NCBI GenBank assembly: GCA_032622095.1
Contig: CP136063.1
Location: 114,410,723 to 114,474,722, forward strand
Source: Siphonodentalium dalli
Lineage: Eukaryota; Mollusca; Scaphopoda; Gadilida; Siphonodentaliidae
DNA length: 64,000 nucleotides
Direction: 5' to 3'
Shown: in pieces, positions 38,283 through 48,950 of the stretch
Layout: each line of letters begins with the position of its first letter
Numbering within the stretch: the stretch's first letter is position 1
The notes under the pieces: model-generated
The model's input: the letters and a program-made list of their open reading frames with translations, nothing else
Database searches by the model: none
What the model was told of the DNA's origin: nothing
Position numbers and translations under genes: made by a program

Positions 38283-39214
38283 CTAAATGCTGGTTATCGT
38301 CGAAGATCTGTTCCATTTTCATTACTCCTCTGCAGTGGTGTTTAAGCTATTTAAAGTGGCCTGCTCATTTAAAATTACTGATGCTATTGATAAAATGTTA
38401 CTATTAACCCAGTATATTCCACAGAAGATCTGAGAAGATATCTAATTACTTGTAATCACACTGCATAATTTATACATATCTTAACATAAAATTTAGTACA
38501 TAGTACATCAAGATATCAAGACATTAAGATATCACTCTTCCTAATAAAGAAAGCATTCTGTGTTGACATGTAGGCTAAATCTGCTTACAATTGATGAATC
38601 ATCCCGCCAAGAGTCTGGGGCTTAAACTTATGGGAGCCAAATTCACATTAATAAATAATTGTGCTTCAGCACAATCCAATTGAGCTTCAGCGGAAATTAT
38701 TTTATTCGTGAGGGTAAACTCCCCCTGAAATTGAATGGTTTAGTCTTCAAAATTATTCAAATCAGGTGATTGGATATAGCTGGTCTGATCTTATATGAAT
38801 GTATATGAAGACAAGGTCCACACATATCTTGTGCATTTCATCATTCTAAGGTACAGGGGTGCTATGTATTTTTATGCCCCCACAAAAAAATATTCGGGAG
38901 CTTATCGTGTTTGTCTTTTCTGTCTGTCAGTCTAGCCGTCCGCTGCCTGTCAGTCCGTAAGATTTATTGTGTCCGCTTCATAACATCGCAATGCTTAATT
39001 GAATTCTGTTACAACTTGGCATAGTTGCTCCTAATGGGGAGACGATGTGTCGCGCACACATTTGTTTTCCAATTGTTGAAGGTCAAGGTGAAAGGGTTAT
39101 GCCACTTTTAATCACTGAAGACATATAGGTCAGATAATTGCAAATATTTAGAAGTTCGGAGATACAGGAAACTCTACTCTATGTCTTCGGTGAAGTCACC
39201 TCTGATATTCTGAT

Positions 39215-39632
39215 CAAGCCTGAAAATATTGTGTCTCATTTAATTGAGGTCCTCAGATGGTGAATTTAGTGATGCTATCCTGCACAGAGGGTTAGCATCA
39301 CCAAATTCACCCTCTGGGAACCTCATTCTGCTTAGGCCTCAACTGCTGAGGTAGACACAAGATCAGACTGAAGTTCCCCAGTTGAAGTTGGTGATGTTCA
39401 CCCATTGGGATCCTCGATTATGCATTTTATCATCTGCAAATTAGGGGATATAAAAACTTCTCAGAAGGGAAAACGTAACTAAAAACAATGTTAATTTGAG
39501 AATAATCATCCCAGAAGATGAGGCCTAAGCAAAATGAGGTCTCCAGAGGGTGAATTTGGTAATGCTAGCTCAATGTACGGGATAACATAACTAAATTCAC
39601 CCTCTGGGGACCTCATTCTGCAAATGACACAG
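39215..39632. repeat. Composite copy of the 'GAATGAGGTCCCC' palindrome family
   Basis: Two palindromic cores ('gatggtgaatttagtgatgc' ... 'tagcatcaccaaattcaccc' and 'ccagagggtgaatttggtaa' ... 'aaattcaccctctggggacc') joined by the 'gaagttccccagttgaag' linker, as in 23100-23812. Confidence 0.7.
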
Positions 39633-39754
39633 GCTATTTGCAGGCTTGCTGGCAATATATTAGCTCCATGTCTTCAGTGAAGTCTGTACGTTACTGAAAC
39701 CACTTCTGATATTCTGATGGTTAATTCAAGTTCAAGTTTCACCCGAATATATCC

Positions 39755-39935
39755 CCAATCTATGATCCAATATGTATTAATTATGCCGTGCAAGAGTCCA
39801 TTTATAAAACCACTATAATGAGTATATATACACTTTATAATCAGGAAATACACTTTATATATGCGTAATGCTGTTTGGCTATATGCATGCTGGTACAGAA
39901 ATAGGGAGAAATGGCACAATTTCACTCTCTTGGCT
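39755..39935. repeat. Single arm of the 21483-22834 foldback family
   Basis: 'ctatgatccaatatg', 'aaaccactataatgagta', 'gctatatgcatgctggtaca' and 'agggagaaatggcaca' match the left arm at 21483-21680 in order. Confidence 0.55.
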
Positions 39936-41242
39936 TGTTACTGGTACAATAATATGTTCAGAATATTTTAGCATGTGAAAAAATGTGGCAAAAAATGAGC
40001 ACACAGCATAATGACATAAGTGAGTAGTGAAGAGGTTAAATGTAACTATGGTATGTGCCTCTTGAAGTCAGGTTGTGAAAATACTCTTTAGATACAAAGA
40101 CCTTCCACAAATATTTCCAGTTCATTGAGATATTCTGGCCATTTAAAAAGCTCAACAGAGATCACTAAAGTTAGATCGGAAATAACACACAACAAACCAG
40201 CAGGATAATTTAGCTAAATAACCGTTGAACTATCAATGTAGCTCAACGCCATTCTATTCAACAAAACACTTCAACATTTTGTCAAAGTAAATGTTGCGGA
40301 GATTATTATAAACGTTTACCATGCAGTGCCAGGCACATTGAATTCTCCATTGACAGTGTTTGTCTCAATAGAAGTGTGTTTATTTTGTCGAACAGAGTGC
40401 ACGTTATGTCACCTCTTATGCTTAATGAATTCATAACATAAAGACCCTTTTTAAATTAGCTCGAATCAGTTCTGCTCCATGTTAGTATATGAATTTCATA
40501 GAGTGGTGTTTTGTATGTTTGTATGACCGATTACCTAGCTGTTAGCCTATACACACTCGTACATGGTAATAATATATAGGGAATTTACTCTTCAAATCAC
40601 ATTCAATATTTGCTGACAGGTAAAGTATGCCTTAACTTGATATTTATATAAATTTAAAGGGGCTGGCCAAATTTGAATAGCTGAAATCATCAGTATGCAG
40701 TGCTAGAATGCTTTCAAAAAGATGCCGTAGAGCTGAAGTTCATAATCAGATCAGTTGTGTGCTGAAGTACTGGCCTACCACCCCAATATCCTCCAAACAA
40801 CTCCTAACACCCCCCCCCCCCCCACACCAAAATAGCCCGATTATGTATATATCTAAATATTATAGATCTTTAAATGGTCGTGCATGCTCATAAAGATAGT
40901 GTATCTCTTCTGGGCCACAATTACAAATAATTTTTATAAAACCAAATTTCAAGACCACAAACAACTTTTTTATGAATAAAATATAGATAAAATGGAAGAT
41001 TGAGTATAATGATTTGTCTATAAAAGCAAAAAAATATAGTGGTTTATTTCTGATGCCGCTGAGTGTAATTTGCCTTGATTGAGGGTGCTAACAATTAAGA
41101 TAGTGGTCTCCGTATTAGTATGCTCCATAACGTCTTTGCTAGAGTTTTGTTCTTAAAATATCCCCTTTTACTGTCCCGGCATTATATGAGAAAAAATCTA
41201 AATAAAATTGATATTAATTGATAGAAGCTTTCCTGGACAGGT

Positions 41243-41508
41243 GTCCTCAAATCATATCTATTATTTTATCCCCAATTGGGCACCTTGTCGTCTGCCAATT
41301 TGAGGATATAGAGAGATAAATAAACTAAAAAAGAAAAGAATCTAAGAAACTTTTTATTTGATAATAAAGATACTTTCCAGAGCAGATGAGGCCTAAGCAG
41401 AATGAAACCGCGAGAAGGTGAATTAAGTGATACTAGCCCGCTATGATGGGTAGCATCACTAAATTTAACTTCTGGAGACCTCATTCTGCAAATGTCTGGC
41501 AACCTCAC
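41243..41508. repeat. Copy of the 'GAATGAGGTCCCC' palindrome family next to an exon
   Basis: Core 'gagaaggtgaattaagtgat' ... 'tagcatcactaaatttaact', with 'gcctaagcagaatga' and 'cctcattctgcaaatgtctg' flanks. It ends 50 bp before the exon acceptor at 41558. Confidence 0.65.
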
Positions 41509-41558
41509 CTTTTTTGTAACTGAGGTAGATTTGACGTTCTCTGTTTCTTTATTTACAG

Positions 41559-41710
41559 TTTGATTTCATGCCTATCGGCGACCCTATCGACAGTTCCAGC
41601 ATGCCTTATTATGACAGACCATCCAGTGTCATGTCCAATTCATCACGCTCTCCATACAGGGTACCACACGATCTTCCAATAAACTTCCCAGAAACAGACA
41701 GCGGCTTCAG
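41559..41710 (+). CDS. Coiled-coil gene exon: Ser/Pro/Tyr-rich N-terminal region
   Basis: The acceptor 'tctttatttacag' ends at 41558 and the donor 'ttcag|gtatgt' starts at 41711. The 152 bp encode 50 complete codons plus two bases (phase 0 in, phase 2 out), starting FDFMPIGDPIDSSSM and ending PETDSGF. Composition is rich in Ser, Pro, Asp and Tyr with no heptads, so this is likely a flexible, possibly phosphorylated head segment. The two left-over bases AG join the C at 42759 to give an AGC serine codon. The frame runs open past the donor for about 90 bp, which is intronic read-through. A palindromic repeat copy lies immediately upstream (41243-41508). Confidence 0.85.
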
Positions 41711-41839
41711 GTATGTGTCATGTCATACAAAGGGATTCAGTTTTGAGTTCACCTTTCGTCCCATATTTTCTAATGTTTGCTTGATTAGAAAACATATCTG
41801 AATAATTTAATGTTTTTTGTTCGATGTGTTTGGCCCCCA

Positions 41840-42135
41840 TAGACAAATATTAAACCAATAATGAAGATAGGCATATAAAACATAAAATCAGGATATAAGT
41901 TTGGAGTAATCCTGATAAAGAACAATTCCAAACAGTATCTGGTGTTGTTTTCTGATTTTCTGTTTTCCAGAATGAAAGTAAACTCCGGAATAATCCCGAG
42001 AGCTTATGTAAATATTCCGAAACGTTTCCAATATATGTGTCATCATTTTCTGATATTAATTTCCCAATAAACTGTATCTGCGAATGGGATCTATCAAGAA
42101 AAAATAGGCTGATAGTAGTTTTGAGATGATACCTT
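41840..42135. mobile_element. 3'-end fragment of the 48951-51695 Harbinger-like element
   Basis: 'aataatgaagataggcatat', 'gcttatgtaaatattccga' and 'ggctgatagtagttttgaga' align in order with 51420-51690, ending 'tgatacc' then tta as at the full element's right end. Lies within the 1.05 kb intron 41711-42758. Confidence 0.7.
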
Positions 42136-42478
42136 AGCTGCGACAATTACATGTATTATATGAAATTGTGTTCATCATTATACCTCTATGACGAAGTTAT
42201 AGGTTTAAAAGTGTAATATTTTGTAAGGATAGTGGCTTTCATAGAAGTATCCAAGGTTCTTGCTTGCATTTTCCGTTATTCCTCTTTGTTCATCTGTAAA
42301 TGTTAAATCTGTCCGAGCTGATCTTTGTTCATCATATAAATGTTAATTTTTTCATCCTTTCAAGCAGATATCTCAGGTTATCAGATCTCGATGAAATTGG
42401 TAGGGTTGTTGAGGGCTTGAAAAGAGGACATTGATGTGATTGAGAATGGTTAAGGTTCAGTGATTTTTCTACTCAATA

Positions 42479-42691
42479 CAGTCATGTCCTAAATAATCGA
42501 CCCTTTAACCACAGCAGAATTATGTGAAATTTTTCAGGATTTAGTCGGAAATATGGCTTTCTGCCATTCATCGGAAAGCTCTCGGTGAGAGCTTCCTGAT
42601 GAATGGCAACAAGCCATATTTCCGACTAAATCCTGAAAAAATTCCAATAATTCTACTGTGGTTAAAGGGTCATATACTTCGGGCATTATTG
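42479..42691. mobile_element. TA-MITE, copy 5
   Basis: TA at 42477-42478 and 42692-42693. Arms read CTAAATAATCGACCCTTTAACC on the left and GGTTAAAGGGTC on the right, so the variant ACCCTTT (family: ACTCCTT) is shared by both arms. The outer part of the right arm is more diverged. It ends 67 bp before an exon. Confidence 0.82.
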
Positions 42692-42758
42692 TATGTCTAT
42701 ACACGAAGACTAAAATAATATATTTTATCGCAATGCCATACATGTTATCTTATTACAG

Positions 42759-43014
42759 CTCCAGAAGTCGGAATTTTGGGATGGGTGATGACTACTACGA
42801 TCTGTCTTTGAATGCTTCAAGACCTATGACACCTTCCATGAATAAAATGAATGGCTCAATATGTGGTGACTCTGTTATAAGCGGTACTCCGACATTCTAT
42901 AGTGGTCGAGCAATCGATAGGACTATCAAGGATTTACGTGAAAATCTCGACGATAGTGAAAACAGACGTGTTGTTTTAATTCACAAACTAAAGGAAGCAC
43001 AAGACACACTTGAG
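42759..43014 (+). CDS. Coiled-coil gene exon: end of the head and start of the coiled coil
   Basis: The acceptor 'tatcttattacag' ends at 42758 and the donor is GAG|GTTTGT at 43015. The 256 bp give one base completing a serine codon, then 85 codons (phase 0 out). The first half continues the Ser-rich head (SSRSRNFGMGDDYYD, then a SRPMTPSMNKMNG segment with an SP/TP-type site). The second half, from about 42907, turns abruptly to charged heptads (DRTIKDLRENLDDSENRR, then KLKEAQDTLE), marking the beginning of the long coiled coil. Homology searches should start with this boundary, since it should be the most gene-specific part. A TA-flanked palindromic MITE (42479-42691) sits 67 bp upstream of the exon. 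Confidence 0.88.
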
Positions 43015-43471
43015 GTTTGTGTAACATTTTGCAGATTGTATTTTATTGTATTTTGCTTGTTGACATAGACAAATTTTATTAGTCATCAGTTGATTATAAA
43101 AATTATCTTTTGAAATATATGCGAATAGAAACAACTAATAATGAATCAAGTTATGTCAATCAATGTCTATATAAGCCTTTCATGATGGGAATTCTCTTAT
43201 ATATTTGAGGCTCACTATGAGGGCCCCTTCCCCCTCCCCCCTTGAGTCCGGAATCCAGTTTTAAAATGACGCTGGAATCCGGAATCCAGCTTCAAATTGA
43301 CCCTGGAATCCGGAATCCAGTTTAAGAAACAAATACCGATTTCACGTTCAGTTTACATGATATTATAGATCTTATATTCAATACAATGGAACCATGATCA
43401 ACAAGGAAACAAGCCGTTGGCTTTATGGTGTTATCCTTGGTTTTAAAGATCTTTAAATACACTGTGCTTTT

Positions 43472-44310
43472 TAGCTCTCCGGTGGAGCTATAGTCATCAC
43501 TCCTCGTCCGTCGTCCGTCCGTCCGTCTGTCCGTCTGTCTGTCTGTCCGTCAACTTTTTTTAAAAACATCTTCTCCTCTGAAACCATCATACCAAATTGG
43601 TTCATATTTGGTGTGGATGTTCCCTAGGTGACTCTCATTCAGATTTGTTCAAATGAGGTCATTGGGTCAAATAGTTGCGAAACCAGGGCCATAATTCTAT
43701 TCCTCCACAGTAATTCTTACAACAACTTCTTGTCCATAACCATTGTGCCGATTTAGCTAATATTTGGTATGGAGGGTCCTTGGGTGACTGGTGTTCAGAT
43801 TTGTTCAAATGAGGTCACCCGGTCAATTAGTTGAGAAACCAGGGCCATAACTCATAGTAATTCTTACAATGACTTCTTCTACAAAAATATTGGGCCGAAT
43901 TAGCTTATATTTGGTACTGAGGGACCTTGGGTGACTGGGAATCAGATTTGTTCAAATTGGGTCACTGGGTCAATTAGGGGCAGAGCCAGGGACATAACTC
44001 TAAAAACCAAAAAATTACATTTTTGCATTTTGATCATATTTGGGGTGGATGTTCCCTAGGTGACTGTCATTAATATTTGTTCAAATGAGGTCACTGTGTC
44101 AAACAGTTGCGAAACCAGGGCCATAACTATATTCCTCCTTGGTAATTCTTATAACGACTTCTTGTCAATAACCATTAAGCCGATTTAGTTTATATTTGGT
44201 ATGTGGGGTCATTGAATGACTGGGGTTCAGATTTGTTCAAATGGGGTCACTGGGTCAAATAGTGGTGGAGCCAGGGCCATAATTCCCCAAAAAATAATAA
44301 AAAATTCAGG
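43472..44310. mobile_element. Bivalve-type dispersed element, left part, with ~150 bp tandem units
   Basis: Begins 'tagctctccggtggagcta' and a (gtcc/gtct) microsatellite at about 43505-43550, then repeated units containing 'tcatatttggtgtggatgtt', 'cagatttgttcaaatgaggt' and 'gaaaccagggccataa' (near 43680, 43840, 44110, 44270). The same type of unit resumes at 45800-46330, so one element was probably split by the insertion at 44655-45790. Confidence 0.65.
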
Positions 44311-44654
44311 AACTCCTTGATCAATTTAACATACAAACAAAAAATATCACCCCCACATGACCCAGAACCCCACCCCCAACCAACAGCATTCCACCCTATC
44401 TCATATCCTAACTCACAGGTAAATAAAGTATATTTATTTAAATTCCCATTACAAGGCAACTCTCCTATGAACTGATAGACATGGCAAGGCAGATAGAGAG
44501 ATAAAGAGAGCTTCTGCAGCTTTAGACAGAGTCCCCAGGGAGTGTATTCATGTCATCCATAATTTAAATGAGATTAATGGTGTTATCAATGAAGCACCCT
44601 TGTTGTTTATATTATCACTCAGTGGTCATTAAAATCAGATTAATTTCATTTTCT

Positions 44655-45790
44655 CAAAGAGTGCCTGGCATTTGTAGAATGAGGTTCCCAGAGGGTGAAT
44701 TTAGTGACGCTATCCTACACAGCAGGCTAGCATAACCAAATACACCCTCTGAGAACCTTATTCCGCTTAGGCCTCATCTTCTGGGAAGTATCTAGAGTCT
44801 CAAGATCTCATTCTGCTTAGGCCTCATCTTCTGGGAAGTATCTATAGTATCAAATTTACATTGTTGTTAGTTAAATTTCCCTTCTAGGAAGTTTCTGTAT
44901 CCCTTAATTTGCAGAAGATAAAATTCATGATTGAGGTGCCCAATGGGTGAACATCACCAATTTCAACTGGGGAACTTCAATCTTATTCTAGGTCTTCCAT
45001 AGCAGTTGAGGGCCTTATCAGAATGAGGTCCCCATAGGGTGAATTTAGTGATACTAGCCCGCTGTGCAGGATAGCCTCACTAAATTCACCCTCTGGGTAC
45101 CTCATTCTGCAAATAACAGACAGACTATTTCAAAGCTTGATTCAAGGCTAGCATCACCAAATTCACCATTTGGGGACCTCATTCTGCTTAGGCCTCATCT
45201 TCTGGGAAGTATCTATAGTATCAAATTTACCTTGTTGTTAGTTAAATTTCCCTTCTAGGAAGTTTCTATATCCCCTAATTTGCAGAAGATAAAATTCATA
45301 ATTGAGGGGCCCAATGGGTGAACATCACCAACTTCAACTGGGGAAATTCAATTTTATTCTAGGTCTTCCATAGCAGTTGAGGACTTTATCAGAATGAGGT
45401 CCCCAGAGGGTGAATTTAGCGTCACTAAATTCACCCTCTGGGGACCTCACTCTGCAAATGACAGACACACTATCACACTATTTCAAGGCTTGTTGTATAA
45501 TACATTGTGTTGCTTGAGGCCAGGCATACACAATGTAGGAACAGACACGCTTTTTGTGATGCTATCCAGCACAGCAGGCTAGCATCACCAAATTCACCCT
45601 CTGACGACCTCATTCTGCTTAGGCCTCATCTTCTGGGAAGTATCTATAGTATCAAATTTACATTGTTGTTAGTTAAATTTCCCTTCTAGGAAGTTTCTAT
45701 ATCCCCTAATTTGCAGAAGATAAAATTCATAAATGAGGTGCCCAATGGGTGAATATCACCAACTTAAACTGGGGAACTTAATTTTTATCC
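44655..45790. repeat. Tandemly triplicated composite of the 'GAATGAGGTCCCC' palindrome family
   Basis: The block 'gcctcatcttctgggaagta' ... 'ccttctaggaagtttct' ... 'cccaatgggtgaa' ... 'ggtcttccatagcagttgag' starts near 44819, 45191 and 45623. Each is flanked by palindromic cores of the family. Copies are highly similar, so the expansion is recent. Short frames here all derive from the repeat. Confidence 0.75.
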
Positions 45791-45799
45791 TTTTTTATC

Positions 45800-46330
45800 C
45801 TTTTATCCTGTGAAAATGGGATCACAAAGTCAAATAAGGGCAGAGCAAGAGACTTAACTATTTCACTACATAGTAATTCTTAAAATATGTTGCAAGAACT
45901 AGTTGGCTTATATAGAATGGAATGTTCTTCCTTGACTGCAATTCAGATTTTTTTAATGAGGTCACCTGGTCAAATAGGGGCCAAGCGAAGGACAGTTTCC
46001 CTCTTAATATGCTTCCTTCACAAGGACCATCAGGTCTATTTGACTGATATTTATGATATGTATGAAGGGTTCTTTGGTGTCTGGGATTCAAATTTATTCA
46101 GATGGGGTCACCAGGTTAAAAGGGTGGGACCAGGGACATAACTATATGTCTCTATAGTAATTCTTAAAATGTCTTCTCAAGGGATTTTGGACTATTTAGC
46201 TTACATATAGTATGGAGGAATCAGGAACATCCTTTAGTGACTGAGATACAGATTTGTTAAAATGAGGTCAACCTGTCAAGAAATGGCAGTCTATGGGGAG
46301 TTAACACTTTTGTGTCCAATAAAATCATAG
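45800..46330. mobile_element. Right part of the dispersed element that begins at 43472
   Basis: Units with 'gaaaatgggatcacaaagtc', 'gggaccagggacataac' and 'acagatttgttaaaatgagg' continue the tandem pattern of 43472-44310. A short related fragment also lies at about 55030-55150. Confidence 0.55.
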
Positions 46331-46439
46331 AAATACCAAATTCATTAAAACATCTACCTTGGAACCACCTGACTGATTGGTCTGACATACATGTATTGTG
46401 TTTTGGGACAAGGATAATTGGGCTTCAAACATGTTTAAA

Positions 46440-46785
46440 TGGTTTTAGAAAAAGGCGCTTGTGAGATTGGAAATTTCCAACAATTGAGAAAGTTGAGGTG
46501 TCGGTTGTGAAATTCCAACCTAAGACTTGGGAGTCTGGATCCCGGTCGGGAGGGGACTTGTTGAGCTGGAGGAGGGGGGTGATCAGTAGTGTACAGTTGG
46601 CAATTTCAAGGTGGTTTTTTACCAAGCTACATACTTGAAGTCTCTCTAGCCACATATCCTGTTTAAATCTACTTCTTTTAAAGTGATTATGAAAAGTGCT
46701 CACTGTTTTGGTCTCCAGAGTCCCAGTCTTATCAGTCTTTGCAGTCTGGTGAGCGACCCCACAGTCATTGACTGTCTTGTTTATT
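46440..46785 (+). repeat. Dispersed repeat, second copy of 13660-14020
   Basis: 'gatcagtagtgtacagttgg', 'cttttaaagtgattatgaaa', 'gcagtctggtgagcgacccc' and 'acagtcattgact' match the other copy in order. Confidence 0.6.
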
Positions 46786-46814
46786 ATTTATAATTTATTT
46801 ATATTTTAATACTC

Positions 46815-47050
46815 ATTACCCACCCACCACCCATCCCGCCACCCATAGTATCTTATGTGTCGCAGGCGTTCGTATAGAGGTTAATACCGACCCACCACCC
46901 CATCCCGCCACCCATAGTATCTTATGCGCCGCAGGCGCTCATATAGATTTTAGTACCCACCCACCACCCCATCCCGCCACTAACCTCTATACGAGCGCCT
47001 GCGGCGCATAAGATACCATGGGTGGAGGGATGGGGTGGTGGGTGGGTACA
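46815..47050. repeat. GC-rich tandem and inverted repeat
   Basis: The unit 'cccacccaccacccc' + 'atcccgccac' + 'catagtatcttatg' + 'cgccgcaggcgctc' occurs twice in direct orientation and then once inverted ('gagcgcctgcggcgcataag'). A second, unrelated inverted repeat follows at about 47190-47275 ('ggcgtatccatcacc' / 'ggtgatggatatgcc'). Confidence 0.75.
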
Positions 47051-47333
47051 TTTTTTGCATATTTATAAAAAATAGTTGGCCTGTTTCATAACTAGGTACC
47101 ACCGAACAACAAGGACTAGGTTATTACCAGCAAATTGTCTGGTCGGTAGTGTTTTGATCATTTATAATTTCGAGATGAACATTCTTAAAAAGTGTGGCGT
47201 ATCCATCACCTTTTCTACAGGAAGTCAACAAATTTTATCATTAAGGTATCGGTAAGTGGTGATGGATATGCCGCATCTATTTATAGGATCGTATCATTCC
47301 CTACTCGCTTCGCTTGCTCGCCCCTAATCTGTC

Positions 47334-47636
47334 TCATGGTACATATACATGACCGTCGATGATGACGTTCCAAGCTCCCGTGGTACCATGACTACTTGAG
47401 TACGACAGTAAACAGTACTCACCGTGTAAGATGTGGGTGGTCGGAGTGTTCGAAAGTAATCCCCGGACGTTGGTCCATTTGGTTTCCGTGTCGACAAGAA
47501 GAAACCGACCACTGGGGTAATCTTCGTCTCTGGCTATCCTTATCACAGCGACGTGCATTTGGTACAGGCTGACCCCCCTGGCCTTCACACAGGAGTCAAT
47601 AGCATAGTTGAAACAACACAGAAACCTTAAAATACA
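47334..47636 (-). CDS. Unrecognised protein-like open segment, possibly an exon or a gene fragment
   Basis: The minus strand is open for about 100 codons between an upstream TAG at 47637-47639 and the terminal stop. The peptide looks protein-like rather than random: balanced composition and motifs such as GVSLYQMHVAVIRIARDED, GRFLLVDTETKWTN and SSSHGTTGAWNVIIDGHVY. Local base composition is more GC-balanced than the surrounding intron. I do not recognise the family and see no convincing splice sites, polyA signal or further exons nearby. It lies in the intron 43015-52889 of the coiled-coil gene in antisense orientation, next to GC-rich inverted repeats (46815-47275). It may be an exon captured by a mobile element, a fragment of a multigene family, or chance. 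Confidence 0.35.
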   Translation of the reverse strand, partial: CILRFLCCFNYAIDSCVKARGVSLYQMHVAVIRIARDEDYPSGRFLLVDTETKWTNVRGLLSNTPTTHILHGEYCLLSYSSSHGTTGAWNVIIDGHVYVP

Positions 47637-48437
47637 CTACATCAAAATGTCATGGGTCTATCCGAGTCCACAATATAAAATGAAACTTACTGGTTAACAG
47701 CCATACTTTTTATAAAATTTTACAAAATGTGACATATTATGTTATTGGTCTGTCCCTCTGGCCAGTACTGAAAATATTTTGTTGTATTTCTTGCCAAGAC
47801 AAATTGGCAGATTTGAATTATGGCAGGGTTTCAGTTTATGGGTGGCTGTAGTCCTCTGACATTTTCTAATTAATCATCTTGGTAGCTGTATATATCAAAT
47901 GTAAAGCCTTCAGCACAGTAATGTAGTTGAAGCTATGATGCAGGACACATCAGGATAAAATCAACACCTATTTGGATTCATCATGGATTTTTCAAACAGA
48001 ATAAATATGAAGATACACCTGGTTCTAGAGTAAATATGAATTAATTTATGAGTGTCCAACATGGAATAAATCGAATTGTGGTAGTTGTTATATGCCAAGG
48101 TAGTGTAGACATGGATGATATAATTCCAGTGTTTACTCAACACCTGGAGGCAATATTAAACTCATTGTGATCCTGCTCTTGTTAGATCACCCAAGTACAG
48201 GAATGGGACCTTGAGAGGTAGAATATATAGTGGTTTGGCAGCCCTCATAATTGGCTACGGCAATCAGCAATGCCGAAGCCATTTGCTGAAGAAAACTGGG
48301 CCACGACAAAGGGTTGCCATAGCGGATACCGAAGCCAAACAGTCTGAATTAAGGGGGCTGGTTTGGTGAGGGAGTCCTGGTGCTTCTTTCTCAGTGACAT
48401 GCGTTGTGTATAATAAAATCAAGTGACTGCGAATGCT

Positions 48438-48700
48438 TTAACCCTTTCATGGCGGGAGCTGCGTTGGTGCAGCATTAAACACCCTGTGCCAGTGCATTCT
48501 CTTATATATCCAAGTCTCCCATAGGGAGCTTCGCATATATAAGAGAATGCTCTGGCTTACAAGGTCGAGGTAAATATTCTTAGACCAATGCATTCTCTTA
48601 CATATGTGAGGCACCTTATGGGCAACTTGCATATATAATAGAATGCATTTGCACAGGGTTTTCGCAAAATTTCAGGAAGCTCCAGTTATGAAATGGTTAA
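48438..48700. mobile_element. TTAA-flanked MITE (type ii)
   Basis: TTAA at 48438-48441 and 48697-48700, with termini CCCTTTCATGGCGGGAGCT and AGCTCCAGTTATGAAATGG. Two hairpins of the AATGCATTCTCTTATATA module sit inside, separated by 'aaggtcgaggtaaatattct'. Confidence 0.78.
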
Positions 48701-48950
48701 TCACCAATCTCAACGAACATGAGTGCATTGCTATTTGCTTATTCCAACTAAATTCACTTTCCTCAAAAGGTTGATTTTATATTTTCAAATTTAATAGTGT
48801 TGCTATTGGGATGCAGATGGAAGAAGAACACTAAATTGGTTTTGTTATTTTGTCAATTCTTCCCCCCCCCCCCCCTGATGTTGAAACTGAAAAATCTGAT
48901 TGAAGGGGTATTGGAATTTAGTGAAGTGACAACTATTCGTGCATCGTTTA

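Larger units (their letters stand above)
14961..41558 (+). other. 26.6 kb intron: remaining stretches without recognisable features
   Basis: Outside the listed elements I see nothing supportable in 14961-15579, 17847-18705, 19109-21482, 24418-26010, 26298-27384, 27741-30168, 30965-32129, 38283-39214 and 39936-41242. These are AT-rich with scattered decayed repeats (for example similar 'gtttgtcagcatttt...atatttcttgttgta' segments near 25010 and 25955). Open frames there are short, lack splice sites and look random. If the 14835 exon is not used, the intron extends back to 9333. Confidence 0.6.
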
